DNA from: Granulibacter bethesdensis CGDNIH1
GTDB taxonomy: Bacteria; Pseudomonadota; Alphaproteobacteria; Acetobacterales; Acetobacteraceae
DNA length: 64,000 bases
Direction of reading: 5' to 3'
Assembly (NCBI RefSeq): GCF_000014285.2
Contig: NC_008343.2
Location: 832,501 to 896,500, forward strand
The position numbers were made by a program, and so were the translations under genes. Shown in pieces: positions 49,431 to 57,148 of this stretch. The notes beneath the pieces are model-generated. The model saw nothing but the letters and a program-made list of their open reading frames with translations. It was not told the DNA's origin and ran no database searches. Position 1 is the stretch's first letter; every line of letters starts with the position of its first letter.

Positions 49431-50909
49431 ATGGCCGATGCCTCTGCCGAACACATCGTTTTTTTGACCGGGCATCTGGCGGAAGCCAGATTGCGCGATG
49501 TGCTGCAAGGGCTGGGGCAGACCCCTTTTACCTGGGAGGTGGCCAATGTCGGTGTGAAGGTCGCGGCATTGATGACCGGAGCCATCGTGCAGCGTCGTCT
49601 GAAAACGCCGATACAGGCAGATCGGGTTATCTTTCCTGGCCGGGCCGGGATCGATCCGGATGAAATGCAGGCCCATTTCGGGGTGCATTTCGAACGGGGG
49701 CCGGAGGAACTGGCCGATCTTCCCCGTTTTCTGGGACGGAAAGGTGGTCCTCCTGATTTATCCAAGCATGATCTGAGAATTTTCGCGGAGATCGTCACGG
49801 CGATTGATCTTTCCCCGGATGCGATTGTCGAGCGGGCGCGCTGGCTTGCCGCGGATGGGGCGGATGTCATTGATGTCGGCTGTAAGCCGGGACGTCATTT
49901 CGCGCATCTGGAAGACCAGATCCGTGCCTTGAAACAAGCTGGTTTCAAGGTCAGCGTGGATAGCGGCGATCCTGAGGAATTGCGGCGTGGCGCGCTGGCT
50001 GGAGCGGATTTTCTGCTGAGCCTGAATGAAGATACGCTGGATGTGGTTGATGGCACTGCGGCGGTGCCTGTGCTGCTGTCCAAACCACATGGTGATCTCG
50101 ACAGTTTGGTCCGGGCGGCCAGAAAAGCGGATGCCAAGGGCATCGACTATATGCTGGATCCGGTGCTCGATCCGATCAATTTCGGCTTTACGGATTCACT
50201 GATGCGGTATGTGCGGATCAGGGAAATGCTGCCGAAGGCTGAAATCATGATGGGCACCGGTAATCTGACCGAGCTGACCGATGCCGATACATCCGGCATC
50301 ACGGCCACTCTGGTCGGCATCTGCACCGAGCTGCGTATTCGTAATGTGCTGATCGTGCATGTCAGCCCGCATACACGTCGCACGGTAGCGGAACATGATG
50401 TCGCGCGCCGTATGATGTTCGCAGCCCGTGCCCATGCGGAGTTGCCACGCAATTATACCAGTGCCTTGCTGCATGTTCATGATCGCTGGCCTTATGCGCA
50501 GTCATCGGAAGACATTGCCGGTCTTGCCAGTGAAATACGCGATTCCAATTTCCGGATTGCCGTGGCGGAAGACGGTATTCACGTTTTTAACGGCGCATTG
50601 CATCAGGTTTCGGACACGGCTTTTCCTTTCTTCCCCCATCTTGGGGTAGAGCAGGATGGCGCGCATGGATTTTATCTCGGCGCTGAATTGATGAAGGCGG
50701 AAATCGCCTACGCCCTCGGCAAACGATACACGCAGGACGAGCCACTGGATTGGGGCTGTGCCGTGCGTCCGGGGGCAGCCACGGATCGCACGCGTCTTGC
50801 GGATGCCGGGCATACGCTGAAATCGAAGCAGGAGAGGGAAGAGCGGAAACGTGCATCCGACACGGCACCAGATGCTTCCCCGCCGACCGGGCAGGATGAC
50901 ATTCCATGA
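49431..50909 (+). CDS. dihydropteroate synthase-related protein (DUF6513-type N-terminus)
   Basis: 492 aa. An N-terminal domain (about 1-115) begins IVFLTGHLAEARLRDVL. A TIM barrel related to dihydropteroate synthase (about 120-360) follows, with DGADVIDVGCKPGRHF, FKVSVDSGDPEELRRG and LLSKPHGD. A C-terminal domain of unknown fold ends in a charged, probably disordered tail. The family is found in methanogens and H4MPT-using bacteria. It is the likely enzyme that joins the pterin to the RFAP-derived arylamine, although canonical DHPS phosphate-binding residues are not clearly conserved. It overlaps the next gene by ATGA. Confidence 0.82.
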   Translation: MADASAEHIVFLTGHLAEARLRDVLQGLGQTPFTWEVANVGVKVAALMTGAIVQRRLKTPIQADRVIFPGRAGIDPDEMQAHFGVHFERGPEELADLPRFLGRKGGPPDLSKHDLRIFAEIVTAIDLSPDAIVERARWLAADGADVIDVGCKPGRHFAHLEDQIRALKQAGFKVSVDSGDPEELRRGALAGADFLLSLNEDTLDVVDGTAAVPVLLSKPHGDLDSLVRAARKADAKGIDYMLDPVLDPINFGFTDSLMRYVRIREMLPKAEIMMGTGNLTELTDADTSGITATLVGICTELRIRNVLIVHVSPHTRRTVAEHDVARRMMFAARAHAELPRNYTSALLHVHDRWPYAQSSEDIAGLASEIRDSNFRIAVAEDGIHVFNGALHQVSDTAFPFFPHLGVEQDGAHGFYLGAELMKAEIAYALGKRYTQDEPLDWGCAVRPGAATDRTRLADAGHTLKSKQEREERKRASDTAPDASPPTGQDDIP

Positions 50910-51499
50910 TTCGTGAAACGATTGTGACGACTCTGTCGGTGGATGGTGTGCCGCATCTGGCTCCGCTCGGGCTGATCCGTGATGGCAGTGACTGGATCGT
51001 GGCGCCGTTTCATCCATCCACCACGCTTGCCAATCTGCGCGCGCGGGGACAGGCGACGGCCAGCCATACCGACGATGTCCGTGTTTTCGCAGGCTGCCTC
51101 ACGGGTCGACGTAATTGGCCACTGGCTCCTTCCGTGTCTGTGGCACCGCCCCGTCTCGCATCGGCTCTGGCCCATGAGGAGCTGGAGGTCATCGGGGTGG
51201 AGGAAGACGATTTGCGCCCCCGTTTCCGCTGTCGGGTGAAGACTGTCCAGACCCATGCGCCGTTTCCGGGATTCAACCGTGCCCAGTCCGCGGTGATCGA
51301 GGCCGCCATTCTCGCCAGCCGCCTGCATATGCTGCCCGTGGACAAGGTGCGGGCGGAGGTCGATTATCTCAGCATCGCCATCACCAAGACCGCCGGCCCA
51401 AGAGAGCAGGAGGCGTGGGAATGGCTGCTGGAGAAAATCCGCGCCGTTCACCCGGACATTGGCGTATCAATGCCTGCTGTCAGTTTGCGGGACAACTGA
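50906..51499 (+). CDS. DUF447 family protein of the H4MPT island
   Basis: A 197-aa protein beginning IRETIVTTLSVDGVPHLAPLG and containing WIVAPFHPSTTLANL, a split-barrel flavin-binding-like pattern. A helical C-terminal half includes FNRAQSAVIEAAILASRLHM. DUF447 proteins recur in methanogens and H4MPT-dependent methylotrophs, but no reaction is established to my knowledge. Translationally coupled to the DHPS-like gene by ATGA. Its last 20 bp overlap the convergent LprI-like gene. Confidence 0.8.
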   Translation: MIRETIVTTLSVDGVPHLAPLGLIRDGSDWIVAPFHPSTTLANLRARGQATASHTDDVRVFAGCLTGRRNWPLAPSVSVAPPRLASALAHEELEVIGVEEDDLRPRFRCRVKTVQTHAPFPGFNRAQSAVIEAAILASRLHMLPVDKVRAEVDYLSIAITKTAGPREQEAWEWLLEKIRAVHPDIGVSMPAVSLRDN

Positions 51500-51881
51500 G
51501 ATCCCAGCTCTGGCATTTCAATTGTGCAGCCAGATCGTGATTGCGGCTTTCCGTGAGGGTCTGGAGGCATTGCGCATTGATCATCGGCCAGATGCTGCCG
51601 CCCTGGTCGGGGCCTCCGCCGGTGCGGAACAGGCATTCCCGATCACGATATGCAATCCAGGCCCTTTGAGCCGCTCGCAGCCTTTGCTGACTGTCAGGGT
51701 CGATTTTTTTCAGAAGCTGCTGGTACAGCGTGTTCATCGTCCTGTCCGCACTGGCAGCCGCCTGTGCCGCGCATTGAGAGAGCTGCATCTGATTGCCATC
51801 GGTGCAGTCCGCAGCAAAACCGGTCCGGCAGACTACAACAAGCAGGCCCGTCAGGCAGGAGGCGAGAAGGATCGTTCGCAT
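51480..51881 (-). CDS. small secreted LprI/DUF1311-type protein
   Basis: 133 aa with a Sec signal peptide (MRTILLASCLTGLLVVVCRT, probable cleavage after AGFA-like FAA near residue 23). The mature domain has paired cysteines and ends of the pattern LNTLYQQLLKKI, LRAAQRAWIAYRDRECLF and QCLQTLTESRNHDL, the DUF1311/LprI family. Some members inhibit lysozyme. AGGA lies 9 nt before the ATG. It has no obvious tie to C1 metabolism and sits as an apparent passenger downstream of mfnF on the same strand. Confidence 0.87.
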   Translation of the reverse strand: MRTILLASCLTGLLVVVCRTGFAADCTDGNQMQLSQCAAQAAASADRTMNTLYQQLLKKIDPDSQQRLRAAQRAWIAYRDRECLFRTGGGPDQGGSIWPMINAQCLQTLTESRNHDLAAQLKCQSWDLSCPAN

Positions 51882-51904
51882 AGTCTACTTGTCCTGTTTC
51901 TGCG

Positions 51905-52903
51905 TCATGTCAGCAGCATGGCAACGGCGATGGCGGGCGCGAAGCTGCCATCGCCGCCCAGTCCGGGCAGGTTGCCGAAACGCTGGAAGGGCCGCCCGAG
52001 CCGGGCCGCCAACTTTTCCAGCACTCTTATCCCGATACCGGCCCCTATGACCGGAGCCTCCGCAGGCAGGGCGCGGTTGGATAACAGCAACATGGCTGCA
52101 TCCTGAATCCGCCGCAGTTGCGATTCGTGCAGCCACTCGGCAAAGCCGCGCATGGCGGTGTCGGAAAAATCCCCGGCATCCGCCCCCGCCATCCGTGCCA
52201 GCCGCCGGTGCGAGCCTTCGCAGCTTTTCGCCCCACCATCCGCTGAGGGATATTGATCTGCGGCTTCTTCGAGCCATCCGAGAATCCGGTAGATGTCAGC
52301 AGCCGTAGCGAAATACTCGGCGGTCAGGGCAGTGATCCGGCCGTTCAGCGGGGCATGGCTGGCGATGGCCATGACGGGCGTGCGCACCATTCCGGTATAG
52401 ACGAGTTCCCCACTCTCCAGCCGTCCCGCATCGGTGTAGCCGATATCGGCGATCTTTCCGGCACGCAGCAGGATCAGATCGGTGGTGGTAGACCCCATAT
52501 CGATCAGCAGCCCGTCCCGCACATGGCGGGCGGCAAGGCTCGCGCTCGCATGCCAGTTAGCGGAGGCGATATCGTCCGTGTGCTGCCCTGCATGTTCCGG
52601 CAGAATCCATCCGGCCCGTCCGCCATACAGTTTCAGGCGTGGTAAAGACTGCGCCAGCCGGGCTGACAGGGTAGCCACACCATCGGCACGGGAAGAAAAA
52701 ATATCTGCCAGCTCGCCCGTCATGGTGGCGGCATGGCAGGGCGCATCGCCGAGATCGGCCAGAGCCTGTGCAATGGCGGCATCCAGATGCTCCAGTCCAC
52801 GCCAGAGCGGGCAGGGATATTGATGGGCGACCACGATTTGCCCCTGTTGACGCCGCACCGCCTTTACATGGGCCCCCCCAATGTCCCACCCGATGACCGT
52901 CAT
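51905..52903 (-). CDS. MfnF-like H4MPT-linked C1 pathway protein
   Basis: 332 aa from the ATG at 52903, which has a GGATGGGG site upstream. A further ATG four codons earlier is less well placed. The ASKHA-type fold is shown by VIGWDIGGAHVKAV at the N-terminus, GLLIDMGSTTTDLILL in the middle and APVIGAGIG near the end. This is the hydantoinase-like family called H4MPT-linked C1 transfer pathway protein. Its archaeal member MfnF condenses the furan diphosphate with the tyramine-type unit. The same condensation in methylofuran synthesis is the natural inference. It is divergent from the HisA-like gene across 71 bp. Confidence 0.83.
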   Translation of the reverse strand: MTVIGWDIGGAHVKAVRRQQGQIVVAHQYPCPLWRGLEHLDAAIAQALADLGDAPCHAATMTGELADIFSSRADGVATLSARLAQSLPRLKLYGGRAGWILPEHAGQHTDDIASANWHASASLAARHVRDGLLIDMGSTTTDLILLRAGKIADIGYTDAGRLESGELVYTGMVRTPVMAIASHAPLNGRITALTAEYFATAADIYRILGWLEEAADQYPSADGGAKSCEGSHRRLARMAGADAGDFSDTAMRGFAEWLHESQLRRIQDAAMLLLSNRALPAEAPVIGAGIGIRVLEKLAARLGRPFQRFGNLPGLGGDGSFAPAIAVAMLLT

Positions 52904-52974
52904 GTTGTTCCCCATCCTGTCCGGGTATTTATAGCCCGTGTGTGCATTGACAGAAATTCCTCTATAATCGGGGC

Positions 52975-53670
52975 GTGGACATTATACCCGTCATTGATCT
53001 GAAGCAGGGACAGGTGGTGCATGCCCGGCATGGCCAGCGCGACCGGTACCGGCCTATTCAGACACCACTTTGCGCGGGCAGCGCGCCGCGAGATGTCGTG
53101 GCCGGACTGCTGAAGCTGCATCCATTCCGCTCGCTTTATATCGCCGATCTCGACGCGATCGAGGGGCAGGGCAGTGCTGCCCCGATCCTGCGGGCGCTGC
53201 GACAGGATTTTCCGGATCTCGATGTCTGGGTTGATGCCGGCATGCGGGCTGAGGACGCGCGCGACTGGCTGGATCGTCATACGCATGATCGTCTGGTGCT
53301 GGGCAGTGAGTCGCAGAATGATACGGAAGCCATGTTGTCTCTGACAGGCGAGTCACGTGTCTGCCTGTCACTGGATTTCAGGGGGGATGTGTTTCAGGGA
53401 CCGCAGAGGCTGTGGGAGGATGTGGCTTTCTGGCCAACCAGGCTGATTGCCATGACGCTGGCGAGGGTTGGGTCGGAGACTGGGCCGGATTTGAGCCGTG
53501 TGGAAGGGATTGTGGTGCGTGCGGGCCGTGCGCGACGGGTCTATGCAGCGGGCGGAGTACGCAATATCGCCGATCTGGAGCGGTTGAAACAGGCTGGTGC
53601 CAGCGGTGCACTGGTTGCAACCGCCTTGCATGGCGGCACTATCACGCAGGATGATCTGCGACGCATCTGA
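52975..53670 (+). CDS. HisA-like barrel protein of the H4MPT island
   Basis: A 231-aa TIM barrel. The N-terminal MDIIPVIDLKQGQVVHA is that of HisA/HisF proteins, with the Asp of IDLK kept. LYIADLDAIEG and YAAGGVRNIADLERL also match HisA. It lies alone among C1 genes rather than with his genes, as in other H4MPT clusters, where its reaction is not known. The GTG at 52975 is the only start that gives the HisA N-terminus. It has no proper ribosome binding site, and a TATAAT lies at 52963-52968, so the mRNA may be leaderless. Confidence 0.83.
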   Translation: MDIIPVIDLKQGQVVHARHGQRDRYRPIQTPLCAGSAPRDVVAGLLKLHPFRSLYIADLDAIEGQGSAAPILRALRQDFPDLDVWVDAGMRAEDARDWLDRHTHDRLVLGSESQNDTEAMLSLTGESRVCLSLDFRGDVFQGPQRLWEDVAFWPTRLIAMTLARVGSETGPDLSRVEGIVVRAGRARRVYAAGGVRNIADLERLKQAGASGALVATALHGGTITQDDLRRI

Positions 53671-53707
53671 CGTGTCAGAAAGCTGTAACGAATAAGGCTG
53701 AAACGAA

Positions 53708-53734
53708 AAACGCCCGGCCAGAGGCCGGGCGTTT
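53708..53734 (-). terminator. terminator between the HisA-like gene and fae
   Basis: AAACGCCCGGCC (53708-53719) and GGCCGGGCGTTT (53723-53734) form a 12-bp perfect stem with a 3-nt loop. On the minus strand it is followed by further T residues, so it ends the fae transcript. It can also stop read-through from the HisA-like gene on the plus strand. Confidence 0.88.
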
Positions 53735-53761
53735 CGCTGTGCGCAAAAGTGCGCGCGCCAA

Positions 53762-54271
53762 TTAGTTGGCGGCGAACGGATGCTTCACGCTCTTGTACTG
53801 AGAGACGACCTCAGAGGCCTTCGGCTCACCGCGAACGGCGCGGACGAGGGCTTCCTTGGTGGCCTTGTAGTTGTATTCCTGGATCTTCTTGTCGTCTTCG
53901 GCCAGCCAGTGGATGAAGACGCCAACGGAGATGAACAGGTCATCGGCTTCGGCTTCCGGGATGATGCCTTCGGCAACGGCTTCGGCAACTGCCAGAGCCA
54001 CGCCGTGCTGGGCCGGGCCGAACATCTGGACGGCCTGCTTGGCGCCCTTGATGGTGACCTTGTTGAACAGGATTGTGTTCGGCTTCACCATCAGGTTCGG
54101 TGCAACCACCGCGAGCAGGGTGGAGAAGCCGTCCTTGTTGTTGGTGAGGGCGTTTGCGAACGCGGTTTCGGCAGCGCTGCCGCGCGGGCCAATGATCAGA
54201 TCGATGTGAGCGACTTCGTTACCGTCGCCAACCAGTGACTCGCCAACCAGGGTCTTCGTGATGACCGCCAT
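53762..54271 (-). CDS. fae: formaldehyde-activating enzyme
   Basis: A 169-aa protein very close to the methylotroph enzyme across its full length. It condenses formaldehyde with H4MPT to methylene-H4[23 protein letters not shown] contains the conserved active-site histidine (His22 here). [20 protein letters not shown] and [20 protein letters not shown] are signature stretches. GGAGG lies 8 nt before the ATG, the strongest site in the island, consistent with an abundant enzyme. A strong terminator follows. Confidence 0.97.
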   Translation of the reverse strand: MAVITKTLVGESLVGDGNEVAHIDLIIGPRGSAAETAFANALTNNKDGFSTLLAVVAPNLMVKPNTILFNKVTIKGAKQAVQMFGPAQHGVALAVAEAVAEGIIPEAEADDLFISVGVFIHWLAEDDKKIQEYNYKATKEALVRAVRGEPKASEVVSQYKSVKHPFAAN

Positions 54272-54392
54272 GGTGTGTTCCTCCGAATAAATGGCAGGAT
54301 AGGCTTTTCCTATTACCGCATCGGGTGCAGTATCAGGAAAACCCGCAACGCCGAGGCCTTGAGGACCACGGCAAGCGCGCGAATATCAACCA

Positions 54393-55241
54393 TTATCGGC
54401 GCGATCCCGCAAGGTGCGCAGAGAGGGAATAGGCGAATATTGTCGCCACAGTCAGGTCTGCGCTGGTGCCGGGGTTAATCCCGGCGGTTTTCAGTGCGGA
54501 ATCGAAGGCCAGAATTTCGGTCAACAGAGCCTGAGGATGTGCGGCTGCGGCGATTCGGTTGCTCAGTGCTTCTGCCTGCTGGCGCGTGGTCTCGGCGGTT
54601 TCTGCATCGAAATTGCGGACAATATGGCTGTCAGGTCCGGTCGAAAGGAAATGCAGGAACACCGCCAGAGCCGCCCACTGGCGGTCCGGCCAGCGTTTTC
54701 TGGCCTCGGTATAGACGGGCAGGGCCTTGTTAAAGATGTCCTGAAATCCGCTGCTCCATTGCCGGGCGATCATGTCATGCCCGGCGGCGGCTTGCATGGC
54801 GGTCAGGATCGGCACGGTCGCGGGGGCGCGTACATCGTGCTCGGCGGCTTCCCCCAGCCCGCCGGGGGAGAGGATGATGATTCCATGAAATATGGCTCTG
54901 GTATCCTGTAAACCGGTCCGCGCGATGATGTCGTGTATGGCGGAGGACGAAACTTCCCCCGACTCGAACGCCATGGCGAGCGGGGCACAGAGCAGCAGAA
55001 TGCCGATATTGGTGTTCCGCTGCACCGCGTCCCATGTTGCCTGTGCGGCATCGCGGATGCGGGGGCCAAGGCTGGCACCGCTGCGGCACAGGGCGGGGGC
55101 GGCGGCACGGGCGCTGCGGATGAAATCATCCATGGTGGCGCCGTGACCATCCGCATAAACATGGATATTGCCCGGCTTGGGGGCCTCCAGCTCTGCCAGA
55201 CAGGCATCGACGAAGGCTTCGGTGGTAAAGGCGGTGTTCAT
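54393..55241 (-). CDS. CitG-like triphosphoribosyl-dephospho-CoA synthase family protein
   Basis: 282 aa from the ATG at 55241. The N-terminal LAELEAPKPGNIHVYADGHG and NTNIGILLLCAPL are CitG/MdcB family motifs. True CitG makes the citrate-lyase prosthetic group precursor from ATP and dephospho-CoA. Here there is no citrate lyase, and homologues recur in H4MPT clusters, so a related ribosyl- or phosphoribosyl-transfer step in cofactor synthesis is more likely. That assignment is inference. It lies 13 nt after an ATP-grasp gene and is followed by 121 bp before fae. Confidence 0.82.
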   Translation of the reverse strand: MNTAFTTEAFVDACLAELEAPKPGNIHVYADGHGATMDDFIRSARAAAPALCRSGASLGPRIRDAAQATWDAVQRNTNIGILLLCAPLAMAFESGEVSSSAIHDIIARTGLQDTRAIFHGIIILSPGGLGEAAEHDVRAPATVPILTAMQAAAGHDMIARQWSSGFQDIFNKALPVYTEARKRWPDRQWAALAVFLHFLSTGPDSHIVRNFDAETAETTRQQAEALSNRIAAAAHPQALLTEILAFDSALKTAGINPGTSADLTVATIFAYSLSAHLAGSRR

Positions 55242-55254
55242 GGCATAAAAACCG

Positions 55255-56160
55255 TCAACGGCGCAGGCTGGCCAGCATCCGGGAGGCCAGTTGCTCGGCG
55301 ATGGGATAGGAAACCACCTGCTGCAAACCACGCCAGCCGGGCATGCTGTTGACCTCCAGCACCAGATATTGTCCGTCCGGGTCACGGATCAGATCGACCC
55401 CGGCATAGGTGGCTCCAACAGCCTGAGCAGCCCGCCGGGCCAGATCGCACATATCCGCATCCGGGGTCAGGGCAGAGGGGATGGCCCCCTGACGGATATT
55501 GGTGATCCAGTCATCAGCCCGGCGGATCATGGCGGCGATCACCTCTCCGTCGCAGACGAACAGCCTGTAATCCTCGTAACCACGCCCATGAGCGGGGATA
55601 AAGCGTTGCAGGTAATAGACGTCGTTGACCTCCTCCGGCGGCGGCAGATCCTCTGCCCGGGCGATCATGGTCAGGCCCTTGCCCTGAGAACCGAACAGGG
55701 GCTTCAGCACCAGTCTTTCCTGCACCAGCTCCCGATGGGCGATGGCCAGGGCAGCATCGCGACCGGGAACGGTCCAGCTTGGCGGAGTGGGAAGCCCGGA
55801 ATGTTGCAGCAGGAAACTGGTCATGGATTTATCGACGCAGCGTTCAATCGCGCCGACAGAATTCCAGACCGGCACCCCCATCGCGTGCAGAGCATGCAGT
55901 ACGCCCAGCCGGATGGTCACGGATTCGAAACTGCCCCCCGCGACTGCACGCACCAGCACGCCATCCGGCAATCTGCCATCCAGCCCGGGGATCAGCAGCC
56001 CGTACGGCTGGGTGGTGTCCAGCCCGCAATCGCTCAGACGTACTGGCAGCAGCGTGGCTCCCGCAGCGGAAAAAGCCGCGCGGAGCATACGCAGATGCCA
56101 GTCCTGATCGTCGATGAACACGACGATCAGGGGAGAGGAGCCATTTACGGGCCGGGACAC
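55255..56160 (-). CDS. RimK-type ATP-grasp ligase of the H4MPT island
   Basis: 301 aa. A pre-ATP-grasp domain (about 10-110) precedes the ATP-grasp fold, with VDKSMTSFLLQHSGLPTPPS, LVLKPLFGSQGKGLTMI (ATP loop) and GVDLIRDPDGQYLVLEVNSMPG (metal ligands Asp, Glu, Asn). RimK-type members add glutamate to peptides or cofactors. MptN in archaea glutamylates H4MPT. Adding glutamate residues to methylofuran or H4MPT is plausible here but unproven. It follows mch by 16 nt on the same strand. Confidence 0.83.
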   Translation of the reverse strand: MSRPVNGSSPLIVVFIDDQDWHLRMLRAAFSAAGATLLPVRLSDCGLDTTQPYGLLIPGLDGRLPDGVLVRAVAGGSFESVTIRLGVLHALHAMGVPVWNSVGAIERCVDKSMTSFLLQHSGLPTPPSWTVPGRDAALAIAHRELVQERLVLKPLFGSQGKGLTMIARAEDLPPPEEVNDVYYLQRFIPAHGRGYEDYRLFVCDGEVIAAMIRRADDWITNIRQGAIPSALTPDADMCDLARRAAQAVGATYAGVDLIRDPDGQYLVLEVNSMPGWRGLQQVVSYPIAEQLASRMLASLRR

Positions 56161-56176
56161 GGTCGCAGGCTCGGGA

Positions 56177-57148
56177 TCAGTTGAAGGATGCGTCCAGCAG
56201 GGCCTGATCGCGCTTACCGGCGCGGAAGGTCTCGCCGGTCTCGATGGCCGTCACCAGCACTTCCGCCGGGCTGAACAGGGATGGGTCGATCTTGTAGAAA
56301 TCGCCTTTCACCGCTGCGAAGATGTCCTTGAACGGCTTGCCGTAATCGCGGGAGGTCGAGGCAGGCAGCTGTTCGGCCAGCTTGCGGGCTTCCTCGGCGG
56401 AGCCTTTGACGAACAGATGCACCCGGCCCGCGAAGATAATCGCATCGTTGGTGCGGCCCATGGCGGTCACGAAATCCGGGTGCGGCGGCGGCAGCGGGGC
56501 GGAGGCAATGCCGTCCACGACGTTTTCCAGCGGGAAATGCAGCTCATGCGTCTTGTGCAGGGCGACTTCCAGCACGCGCCCCACCACCTGCACGGAACCG
56601 GCGAGGCTCTGCGTTGGGGCATAGATGATGCCGAGATTTTCCGGGGCGACGCGGCATTCCCGCGCCACGCGCTCGACAATGGCGGCCGGCGGCGGCTTGG
56701 CGGCTTCCAGCACCAGCACGGCATGGGTGCTTTCATCGCGATAGGTCAGTTCCTCGAACAGCTTTTCGCCCCGTGCCAGGGCGCGGGCCGGGCCGGAGCC
56801 GAGCGCGAAGAAGGAGCCGTTCTCGTCCTTATGGTGCAGGCTCCACCCTGCATACTGGCTGGCAAGGCAGGAGGTAACGGGGTTGGAGGACGCGACGGAG
56901 ACGCTGAACGGCCAGTTCTCCAGAGTCTGGTCGGGCAGCAGCGTGACGGTGCCGAGACCGCCCATGCAGATGCGGGCCAGTTGCAGACCGGCGGCGATGC
57001 TGCCGGGCACGGCGGAGCCGGCATCAATCAGTGTCTCGCCCAAAGAACCGGTGGATACGCCGATTTTTAGTTCCTCGGCATTGTTGATCATGTCCTGCAG
57101 CAAGGCCCAGGCGCGGGCATTGACGCTGACGGGGGAAGCGTTGCTCAT
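56177..57148 (-). CDS. mch: methenyl-H4MPT cyclohydrolase
   Basis: A 323-aa enzyme, normal length, that converts methenyl-H4MPT to formyl-H4MPT. Seen are the N-terminal LLQDMINNAEELKIGVS, GGLGTVTLLPD, SSNPVTSCLASQYAGWSL and LGSGPARALARGEKLFEEL, all Mch blocks. The ATG at 57148 overlaps the upstream ATP-grasp stop by 4 bp (ATGA), which settles the start. A much longer open frame to 58093 in the same frame is an artefact of the upstream gene. Confidence 0.96.
   Translation of the reverse strand: MSNASPVSVNARAWALLQDMINNAEELKIGVSTGSLGETLIDAGSAVPGSIAAGLQLARICMGGLGTVTLLPDQTLENWPFSVSVASSNPVTSCLASQYAGWSLHHKDENGSFFALGSGPARALARGEKLFEELTYRDESTHAVLVLEAAKPPPAAIVERVARECRVAPENLGIIYAPTQSLAGSVQVVGRVLEVALHKTHELHFPLENVVDGIASAPLPPPHPDFVTAMGRTNDAIIFAGRVHLFVKGSAEEARKLAEQLPASTSRDYGKPFKDIFAAVKGDFYKIDPSLFSPAEVLVTAIETGETFRAGKRDQALLDASFN

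Noticed and set aside
52947-52968. TTGACA and TATAAT as a sigma-70 promoter for the HisA-like gene
   Set aside because: The two hexamers are only 10 nt apart, too close for one promoter. Only the TATAAT is kept as a possible -10.
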